Position numbers and translations under genes: made by a program | Notes under the pieces: model-generated | What the model was told of the DNA's origin: nothing | The model's input: only the letters and a program-made list of their open reading frames with translations | Database searches by the model: none | Assembly: GCA_002293005.1 (NCBI GenBank) | Contig: DBCJ01000099.1 | Span: 7,267-12,509, forward strand | Direction of reading: 5' to 3' | DNA: 5,243 bases | DNA from: Ignavibacteria bacterium UBA961 | GTDB taxonomy: Bacteria > Bacteroidota > Ignavibacteria > Kapaibacteriales > UBA961 | Part shown: positions 1-4,629 of the stretch, in pieces | Position numbering within the stretch: position 1 is the first letter of the stretch | Layout: every line of letters starts with the position of its first letter

Positions 1-1163
1 CCTACATCATCGTGCAAGCCCATTGTGCTTTGTTTGTGAATATAGGCAACCACTTCATCAAATGAATTCGTGTCCTCATATACTTTTATCTGTCGATCCG
101 CACCACTGCCCATTTCCAAAATTTCATGAATGAACTCCAATTCTTTCCTGGAGCCAAGATCATCCACAACATCATCCACGAACTCTAGCAATTCACGAAT
201 GAGATCTCTGGTTGGCACTTCTTTTTGCTTACCAAAGTCAATCAATTTTCCATCGAGTCCATAGCGCACTGCACGCCATTTATTTTCAAGAATCAATGCA
301 CGAGAATATCTTCTGAAACTGAGATTTTTGGTATATAAAGTATAGAGTTTCTTCACGATTGCTTGACATAATGCAGCGATGGCAATGGTTTCTTCTATGC
401 GCATCGGTATATCACAAATGCGAATTTCAAGAGTAGGATACACTGGATGTGGTCTGATATCCCACCAAATCTTCTTGGCATTGTCTATGCATCCGGTTTT
501 CATGAGCATATCAACATAGGCCTGATATTCTGCATAACTTTGAAATTCATCCGGAAGATTTGTTCGAGGGAAATTTTCGAATACTTTGGACCTATATGAT
601 TTTAGTCCTGTGACATGTCCAGTCCAGAAAGGAGAATTCGTTGAAATGGCAAGAATATGTGGCAAGAAATAACGCATTTCATTCATGATTTGAATTTGAA
701 GATTGCGATCTTCAATGCCGATATGAATATGCATGCCGAAAATCACGAGTGATCTGGCAAGCATTTGCATGTCTCGAATCAAGATTTGATAGCGTTCATC
801 GGGATAAATCTCCTGATCTTCCCATTCCGCAAAAGGATGTGTGCTTGCCGCTCCGAGAAGCAATCCATTTTGTCTGCACAATGCCCAAATGATCGATCGC
901 ATTTTTGTCAATTCCGTCTTGGCTTGTCCGATATTGGAGCAAATATTCGTTCCAATCTCAAGCATGCTGCCATGCATTTCGGGTTTGACATGTTCATGAA
1001 GGAGCAATTGACTTTTTTCTAGCAAGCCAACATCGATATGTGATTTGAGATTGAATGTGAGTGGATCGATTACCATATACTCTTCTTCGATCCCCAAAGT
1101 AAAGGAAGGAGAAATATCTGCATCGATTGCGATTGCGGGTTTACCCGCTAATTCGGGTTCCAT
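1..1163 (-). CDS. YbdK-type carboxylate-amine ligase (GCS2 family), 3' end cut by window edge
   Basis: The family (glutamate-cysteine ligase type 2, GCS2) couples ATP hydrolysis to joining a carboxylate to an amine; E. coli YbdK has weak gamma-glutamylcysteine ligase activity, and the true substrate of most members is unknown. I translated 387 codons with no stop. Visible family motifs are GIEEEY (residues 24-29), STHPF (107-111), GMHIHIG (143-149, paired His of the metal/nucleotide site), WWDIRPHP..PTLEIR (233-248) and ENKWRAVRYGLDGKLIDF (from 293). Near the end it still follows the family: VDDVVDDLGSRKE and then GSGADRQ. At the usual length of about 370-400 residues, only a few residues should be missing. 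The ATG at 1163 is the only good start because an in-frame TGA lies four codons upstream; no Shine-Dalgarno is visible. It lies 74 bases after the exporter gene on the same strand, so co-transcription is possible. Family assignment is confident; the substrate is not known. Confidence 0.93.
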   Translation of the reverse strand, partial: MEPELAGKPAIAIDADISPSFTLGIEEEYMVIDPLTFNLKSHIDVGLLEKSQLLLHEHVKPEMHGSMLEIGTNICSNIGQAKTELTKMRSIIWALCRQNGLLLGAASTHPFAEWEDQEIYPDERYQILIRDMQMLARSLVIFGMHIHIGIEDRNLQIQIMNEMRYFLPHILAISTNSPFWTGHVTGLKSYRSKVFENFPRTNLPDEFQSYAEYQAYVDMLMKTGCIDNAKKIWWDIRPHPVYPTLEIRICDIPMRIEETIAIAALCQAIVKKLYTLYTKNLSFRRYSRALILENKWRAVRYGLDGKLIDFGKQKEVPTRDLIRELLEFVDDVVDDLGSRKELEFIHEILEMGSGADRQIKVYEDTNSFDEVVAYIHKQSTMGLHDDV

Positions 1164-1237
1164 AATGATGTGTCAGGAGATTGGTGGAATACTGCATTAC
1201 AAATTACAAAGATTATTCGGCTTTCCATTGTAGGATT

Positions 1238-2503
1238 TCATCGGTCTTGATTCATACCATGTTCTTTGATGGAGAATGAACGCATTGCAGGTAAACGCCA
1301 TGATGTGAGTGCAACGATGAGCAATGTCATTGAACCGCCTGCAATGACTGATGGAATGAGTCCGAGAAATCTCGCGGCCAAACCACTTTCAAAGGCACCG
1401 ATTTCATTGGAAGCACCGATGAATATTCCATTCACTGCCGAAACTCTTCCTCGCATTTCATCGGGTGTGAGAAGCTGTGCTATGCTTCCTCTGATCACCA
1501 TGCTTATATTATCGAAAGCTCCGCTAGAAGCAAGTAATATCAATGATAAATAATAATTGGTCGAAAGCGCAAATGCAATCATGCATACTCCAAAACCGGC
1601 TACAGCAATGAGGAGTAATTTTCCGGTTTGACCAATCGGTGGATGATGCGCCAAATACATTCCCATAAGAAGAGAACCGACAAATGGAGAAGCGCGAAGA
1701 ATACCCAATGCTTCAGGGCCTAGATGCAATACATCTTTTGTGAATGCTGGCAGAAGTGCAAGCGCTCCACCAAATAATACTGCAAACATGTCAAGTGCCA
1801 TGGCGCCGACCAGTACTTGATGAGAGAATACAAATTTCAAGCCGGCAGTTAATTTATGTCCAAGACTTTCATTGCTTGGTTTATGCTGCGGTCTCACATA
1901 TCGAACGAATGTGAATGCTGTCAATGATAGCACGAGCAATATACAAACGGCGATATTGGCTGAAATCGGACCCATGAAGCCATACATCAATCCTCCGATT
2001 GCAGGACCGGACACTGCAGCAAAATTGAAAAGATTCGCAGACCAAGTGGCAGCATTGTGATAAATTTCTTTGGGCACGATATCCGCCCATAATGCCTGCA
2101 AAGAAGGTCCCATGAAGCCTCTAGCCAAACCAACGGAAGCAAGAACGATATAATATGGTACTGTATTTATTCCGGGATTTAGATTCGCCAGATCGCTCAT
2201 GATGCGAAGCAAAAGTATTACTGAAGAAATCAAGAGCAGAAATACGGCACCCATCGCCACATGCTTGCGATTTTTAGTATCTGCCAATAAACCGGAAAAC
2301 ATCGATGTTGTGATATATGGAATTGCCTCTGCCAAACCACTCAATCCAAGAGCAAGCGGATCACCTGTTTTGATGTAAAGAAGCCAACCAATGGAAACAG
2401 CCTGAATCTGATATCCAAGCGTAAGAAAAAGTCTGCCAAGCAAAATGCGTCGAAAGGAGGGAATCCGCAGAGCGGCATAGGGGTCATTGCTGTGAATATT
2501 CAT
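1238..2503 (-). CDS. MFS exporter, EntS-like (MFS_3 type)
   Basis: This 421-residue protein of the major facilitator superfamily should form about 12 membrane helices in the inner membrane and use the proton gradient for export. The N-terminus DPYAALRIPSFRRILLGR (7-24), followed by LGYQIQAVSIGWLLY and DPLALGLSGLAEAIPY (48-63), is typical of the group that includes the enterobactin exporter EntS. A motif-A-like cytoplasmic loop, GLLADTKNRKH (71-81), lies between helices 2 and 3. SGPAIGGLMYG (165-175) resembles the antiporter motif C. The second half has ALDMFAVLFGGALALLP (236-252) and the strongly conserved TPDEMRGRVSAVNG plus GASNEIGAFESG (346-374). Length is normal and there is no frameshift. 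The cargo cannot be read from sequence; siderophores, drugs and other small metabolites are all possible. No Shine-Dalgarno precedes the ATG. A perfect palindrome 26 bases upstream suggests repressor control. Confidence 0.93.
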   Translation of the reverse strand: MNIHSNDPYAALRIPSFRRILLGRLFLTLGYQIQAVSIGWLLYIKTGDPLALGLSGLAEAIPYITTSMFSGLLADTKNRKHVAMGAVFLLLISSVILLLRIMSDLANLNPGINTVPYYIVLASVGLARGFMGPSLQALWADIVPKEIYHNAATWSANLFNFAAVSGPAIGGLMYGFMGPISANIAVCILLVLSLTAFTFVRYVRPQHKPSNESLGHKLTAGLKFVFSHQVLVGAMALDMFAVLFGGALALLPAFTKDVLHLGPEALGILRASPFVGSLLMGMYLAHHPPIGQTGKLLLIAVAGFGVCMIAFALSTNYYLSLILLASSGAFDNISMVIRGSIAQLLTPDEMRGRVSAVNGIFIGASNEIGAFESGLAARFLGLIPSVIAGGSMTLLIVALTSWRLPAMRSFSIKEHGMNQDR

Positions 2504-2507
2504 TCGG

Positions 2508-2515
2508 CAAAATTA
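2508..2515 (-). promoter_or_regulatory. Possible -7 promoter element of the exporter gene
   Basis: Read on the minus strand this is TAATTTTG, a perfect match to the Bacteroidota -7 consensus TAnnTTTG. It ends four bases before the exporter ATG, so the transcript would be leaderless or nearly so, consistent with the missing ribosome binding site. The matching -33 element is poor: TTTC, 18 bases upstream, within the palindrome. This is an AT-rich short match and could be chance. Confidence 0.3.
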
Positions 2516-2520
2516 CGGAT

Positions 2521-2550
2521 TTTGTCAGCAAGAGAAATTCTCTTGATTTG
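2521..2550 (+). promoter_or_regulatory. Possible plus-strand promoter for the intergenic RNA
   Basis: TTTG (2521-2524) and TTGATTTG (2543-2550) are 18 bases apart. They resemble the Bacteroidota pair TTTG and TAnnTTTG, with one mismatch in the second element and a slightly short spacer. The start of transcription would be near 2556, just before a chain of hairpins. Its only target would be the intergenic region, since the next plus-strand gene starts at 3693. It is a weak prediction alone; the structured region that follows adds some support. Confidence 0.3.
2529..2545. promoter_or_regulatory. 17-bp perfect palindrome, operator candidate
   Basis: CAAGAGAAATTCTCTTG is an 8-1-8 perfect inverted repeat lying 26 bases upstream of the exporter start codon. 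It overlaps the region where the -33 element of the minus-strand promoter should be. It also overlaps the -7-like element of a possible plus-strand promoter. Size and placement suit the binding site of a dimeric repressor, as is common for efflux genes. No regulator gene is in the window. A DNA-level role is more likely than an RNA hairpin, because the loop would be only one base. Confidence 0.5.
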
Positions 2551-2561
2551 AAACCTGAAAA

Positions 2562-2596
2562 CAAGAAAAAGATGTCGTTTTTCTTGAAAAAACATC
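2562..2596 (+). other. Two overlapping, mutually exclusive hairpins
   Basis: CAAGAAAAA (2562-2570) pairs perfectly with TTTTTCTTG (2578-2586) around a seven-base loop. Alternatively GATGT and TTTTT (2571-2575, 2578-2582) pair with AAAAA and ACATC (2587-2596), leaving CG bulged and a CTTG loop. The two folds use the same T run and cannot coexist, as in a switch, although AT-rich DNA makes such overlap easy by chance. Confidence 0.35.
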
Positions 2597-2652
2597 AAAA
2601 TAAGTAGATAATGAGTAGAATCTACGTCATCCCCACACGGTAAATTGTGAGC

Positions 2653-2678
2653 GTTGATGTTTTGAAAAAAACATCGAC
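2653..2678 (+). other. 11-pair hairpin with GAAA tetraloop
   Basis: GTTGATGTTTT (2653-2663) pairs with AAAACATCGAC (2668-2678) around GAAA, a GNRA-type tetraloop. One pair, 2655/2676, is G-U on the plus strand. Its core, GATGT...TTGAAAA...ACATC, resembles the second fold at 2571-2596, so the unit may be duplicated. Confidence 0.5.
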
Positions 2679-2680
2679 CT

Positions 2681-2740
2681 TATTATTTCTCCGTATCAGG
2701 GGATGATCTCTTGGCTGGATCATGATATGGGGAGATAATA
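2681..2740 (+). other. Long two-part stem-loop with GGGGA bulge
   Basis: Positions 2681-2698 pair with 2723-2740 over 18 consecutive pairs, three of them G-U on the plus strand. A five-base bulge GGGGA (2699-2703) follows, then TGATC pairs with GATCA (2704-2708 with 2718-2722) around a nine-base loop. In total there are 23 pairs. The bulge and the next bases can pair instead with CATCCCC at 2628-2634, so a pseudoknot or alternative fold is possible. Confidence 0.55.
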
Positions 2741-2748
2741 TAGGATAC

Positions 2749-2800
2749 AAAGGAGAATTCATGCATATCCCTGAGGATATCATGAATTCTCTTTTATTAT
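2749..2800 (+). terminator. Strong hairpin terminator, best in plus orientation
   Basis: Positions 2749-2770 pair with 2775-2795: 21 pairs, one bulged C at 2764, and the loop CTGA. On the plus strand it is followed by a T-rich tract (TTTTATTATTT), which fits an intrinsic terminator. It also lies directly behind the DUF3050 stop codon at 2801, so it may end that minus-strand transcript too. The T tract on that side is much weaker, and the G-U pair 2752/2792 favours the plus strand. Confidence 0.6.
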
Positions 2801-3538
2801 TTATGCAATGATGGAATTCCAAAGTGCGATTCTTGCTTGCAATGCCTCAATGACAGCTTTATGTGCTTCTTCTTTTTTCTTGTCATTATCGCAAAGTAAT
2901 TCCACCATTCGGATAGCCAAATGAGAATGATGATCGCCATCGACATCGATATGTCTTTGGACATAATATTTCAATCTTGGAGCGCTGAATGTGCCTTCTT
3001 TGTGCAAGGCATCAATGATGGAAAGAAACATTCCGGGTATGAGATCTTCTCTACCATAAGTGAAAACACCTGCAATAGAATGAATTGCACCTGAATCAAT
3101 GATGGAAAAGGTGTGATTCACAAAATGTTGAGCACCTTTCGGAGCATTTGATTCGATCAAGGCTTGATTAATCGGCATGCCACTTTGAATCAATGCCATG
3201 AATGATCGGATTGGGGAGAGATCACAGTTAATTTCTTGCATGGCAAGGAGATACATTTCAAAGTGCGACATGATGACACCATCTGCATCAATGTCACTTT
3301 CTTCTCCAAGCACGATTTCATTGATTAATTGTCGAATCTCGGGGTCACCTTTTGGCATCCAAGGAAGGTCCACGCAGGTGAGATTTCTTTGCAAAGCTTT
3401 GAGGAGTGACATAAAATCCCAAACCGCAAAGACATGAGTTTCCATGAATCTCCGTAGATCATCACCGGTTTTCATGGATGTATAGAGATCATGATTGATG
3501 AGTTGTTCTCTCAAAGATTCAATATCAGGGTGATTCAT
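2801..3538 (-). CDS. DUF3050 family protein, possible heme-oxygenase-like diiron oxidase
   Basis: The 245-residue sequence matches the DUF3050 family over its full length. Recognisable blocks are THVFAVWDFMSLLKALQ (34-50), INEIVLGEESD (72-82), SHFEMYLLAM (91-100), IHSIAGVFTYGREDLIPGMF (152-171), YYVQRHIDVDGDHHS (191-205) and ALQARIALW (232-240). I believe the family has an all-helical heme-oxygenase-like fold; no reaction is established for it. Possible metal ligands are Glu79/Glu80, His92, Glu163, His196, Asp200 and His203. The HxxxDxxH spacing at 196-203 equals that of the diiron protein CADD. No signal peptide or membrane segment is seen, so it should be cytoplasmic. The ATG at 3538 lacks a Shine-Dalgarno. 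It diverges from the lipoprotein gene across a spacer with a palindrome. Family call is strong; the oxidase role is inference. Confidence 0.9.
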   Translation of the reverse strand: MNHPDIESLREQLINHDLYTSMKTGDDLRRFMETHVFAVWDFMSLLKALQRNLTCVDLPWMPKGDPEIRQLINEIVLGEESDIDADGVIMSHFEMYLLAMQEINCDLSPIRSFMALIQSGMPINQALIESNAPKGAQHFVNHTFSIIDSGAIHSIAGVFTYGREDLIPGMFLSIIDALHKEGTFSAPRLKYYVQRHIDVDGDHHSHLAIRMVELLCDNDKKKEEAHKAVIEALQARIALWNSIIA

Positions 3539-3588
3539 ATGAAAAAGAAAATATGTTGAACAATAAGATCAGCCCAAACGATCATGCC

Positions 3589-3616
3589 ATTCAATAAGTT
3601 TCAAGTCATTTGTCAA
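3589..3616 (-). promoter_or_regulatory. Possible sigma70-type promoter of the DUF3050 gene
   Basis: On the minus strand a perfect -35 hexamer TTGACA (3616-3611) is followed after 16 bases by TTGAAT (3594-3589), four of six matches to TATAAT. Transcription would start near 3582, giving a leader of about 44 bases. The -35 lies inside the palindrome at 3608-3626, so a protein bound there would block it. Confidence 0.4.
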
Positions 3617-3626
3617 ACTGACAAAT
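3608..3626. promoter_or_regulatory. 19-bp palindrome in divergent spacer, operator candidate
   Basis: ATTTGTCAAACTGACAAAT consists of two perfect 8-base arms around AAC. It lies between the divergent DUF3050 and lipoprotein genes, 70 and 67 bases from their start codons, and covers a TTGACA box on the minus strand. This is typical of a dimeric regulator site controlling one or both genes. The regulator is not in the window. Confidence 0.5.
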
Positions 3627-3630
3627 ATCA

Positions 3631-3659
3631 TTGATTGCCAATCATAGCTTCGATAACTT
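3631..3659 (+). promoter_or_regulatory. Weak promoter candidate of the lipoprotein gene
   Basis: TTGATT (3631-3636) and TAACTT (3654-3659) are 17 bases apart on the plus strand, with four and three of six matches to the sigma70 boxes. TAACTTG (3654-3660) also resembles a shortened TAnnTTTG element. The start would be near 3666, with a short leader. The evidence is spacing and position only. Confidence 0.25.
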
Positions 3660-3692
3660 GAAAGTATTCATTCCATTTATTCAGGTGTACAC

Positions 3693-4472
3693 ATGAACAA
3701 TCGATTATTTTTTAAACCCACTGGGAAAGTGGCTTCAATACTATTGTTGTTATTATTAATCATCGTTTCTTGCAGTGATAATGCTGTTGGACCAAATGAC
3801 ATCGGTGGTGATGTTGTTCTGGAATTAACGGAGCCGGGTAATGATTTCCCAATTTCACTCCGTGTTGGTGATTCATATGATCCACGATTTGATAGTTTTA
3901 AGGATTCAACATTTGTTTTGTCAAGGGATAATGGAATCGTCACATTCCGTGGTCGATATACATTTGATAGTGCATTTGTGCGAGCAGTTGATACGATTCT
4001 GGGTTTGCATACTATTCCGGATCCCATCAAAAGAGTGGCGATTGACACATATCTCAGTCGTTATGGAGCAGTTCTGGATACAACAGACAAAAAGAATATC
4101 AAGCTCACCGTTGATTTCAAGGCCAAAATCACTTCCGATGGAATTGCTGAGTTTTTCTCAAGCAAAGGTGATGTGAACAGACCTCGAACAGTCTTCAAAT
4201 ATGCTTGGAATATTGGTGATTCATATTCATTCAAAGATGATTATGGCATTGAAAAAACAAGGAAGGTGATTGCAAAATCCACAATAGATGATTTCCCTGT
4301 GGCTTTCTGGAATATCAAAGTCATTCAAGTGGAAGAAACGATCGTGGATGATCCACTGATTTCATCAGTAAAATATATCGGTAATCATAAATTCGGATTG
4401 GTAGGATTGAATGTGGTTTCCAAAAACAATAAAACCATGAAATTGACAGTATTTCCCCCGACTTTGAGATAA
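3693..4472 (+). CDS. Lipoprotein of unknown function
   Basis: This 259-residue protein begins with a lipoprotein signal: basic residues (Arg4, Lys8, Lys12), a hydrophobic run ASILLLLLLIIV (14-25), and the lipobox IVSC with Cys27 as the lipidated residue. Cleavage would leave about 233 residues outside the inner membrane, starting CSDNAVGPND. The mature part is polar, mildly charged and rich in alternating beta-type stretches, for example NGIVTFRGRYTF and NIKLTVDFKAKI. I recognise no domain, catalytic motif or repeat. The ATG at 3693 is chosen because the signal peptide starts there; AGGTG five bases upstream is the only Shine-Dalgarno-like sequence before any gene here. It forms a one-gene unit: divergent from the DUF3050 gene and followed by a strong terminator. 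Possible roles include an outer-membrane-anchored structural or binding protein, but none can be preferred. Confidence 0.85.
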   Translation: MNNRLFFKPTGKVASILLLLLLIIVSCSDNAVGPNDIGGDVVLELTEPGNDFPISLRVGDSYDPRFDSFKDSTFVLSRDNGIVTFRGRYTFDSAFVRAVDTILGLHTIPDPIKRVAIDTYLSRYGAVLDTTDKKNIKLTVDFKAKITSDGIAEFFSSKGDVNRPRTVFKYAWNIGDSYSFKDDYGIEKTRKVIAKSTIDDFPVAFWNIKVIQVEETIVDDPLISSVKYIGNHKFGLVGLNVVSKNNKTMKLTVFPPTLR

Positions 4473-4495
4473 TATATCTCATTCAACCCTTATTT

Positions 4496-4535
4496 GCGGT
4501 TCCTCAATTTCCATATTGAAGAACCGCTTTTTTTT
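4496..4535 (+). terminator. Intrinsic terminator of the lipoprotein gene
   Basis: GCGGTTCCTCAAT (4496-4508) pairs with ATTGAAGAACCGC (4515-4527) with a single C-A mismatch and a six-base loop. Eight T residues (4528-4535) follow at once. It begins 24 bases after the stop codon. This textbook rho-independent terminator should separate the lipoprotein from the heparinase-like gene. Confidence 0.93.
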
Positions 4536-4582
4536 ATTGAAAAATTATCTCTCCCAATCCATAAAAATGGCATGAAAACGGA

Positions 4583-4599
4583 TAAGTAATTTGTACTTA
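4583..4599. promoter_or_regulatory. Short inverted repeat upstream of heparinase-like gene
   Basis: TAAGTA and TACTTA form a perfect 6-5-6 inverted repeat ending 30 bases before the start codon at 4630. The centre includes TAATTTG (4587-4593), close to the TAnnTTTG promoter element but one T short. It could be promoter plus operator, but arms this short and AT-rich arise easily by chance. No Shine-Dalgarno follows. Confidence 0.25.
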
Positions 4600-4629
4600 A
4601 TCTCACATCCTTTCTGCTGAACAATATCC

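Larger units (their letters stand above)
2556..2800 (+). ncRNA. Candidate structured small RNA in intergenic region
   Basis: Both flanking genes are on the minus strand and no convincing reading frame covers this stretch. It contains five stem-loops in order: a pair of overlapping stems (2562-2596), a short stem (2604-2625), an 11-pair stem with a GAAA loop (2653-2678), a long two-part stem (2681-2740), and a 21-pair stem with a U-rich tail (2749-2800). In the longer stems every non-Watson-Crick position (2655/2676, 2687/2734, 2690/2731, 2693/2728, 2752/2792) is a G-U pair on the plus strand; on the minus strand each is an A-C mismatch. This points to function as plus-strand RNA. The ends are approximate. 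I do not recognise a known RNA family. The alternative is a set of terminator and spacer hairpins without a separate transcript. Confidence 0.4.

Noticed and set aside
765..1553. Three plus-strand frames (765-1022, 1045-1233, 1266-1553)
   Set aside because: All are antisense to the ligase or exporter genes, whose protein motifs are unambiguous.
2562..2800. CRISPR array or insertion-sequence ends
   Set aside because: The hairpins differ from one another, there are no equal-length direct repeats with unique spacers, no transposase and no flanking target-site duplication.
2622..2822. 66-codon minus-strand frame across the spacer
   Set aside because: It overlaps the end of the DUF3050 gene and runs through the hairpins; the product has no recognisable features, so the structure is better explained as RNA or DNA signals.
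3632..3644. TGATT-GCC-AATCA inverted repeat
   Set aside because: Five-base arms are too short to be meaningful next to the much better palindrome at 3608-3626.
3677..4048. 123-codon minus-strand reading frame
   Set aside because: It lies antisense inside the lipoprotein gene, which has a proper signal peptide and terminator; the translated protein has no family features.
3841..4176. 111-codon plus-strand frame
   Set aside because: It is an out-of-frame shadow inside the lipoprotein gene.
4464..4480. Inverted repeat GAGATA-ATA-TATCTC over the lipoprotein stop codon
   Set aside because: It has six-base AT-rich arms only; the strong terminator just downstream explains transcription ending, so this is probably chance.
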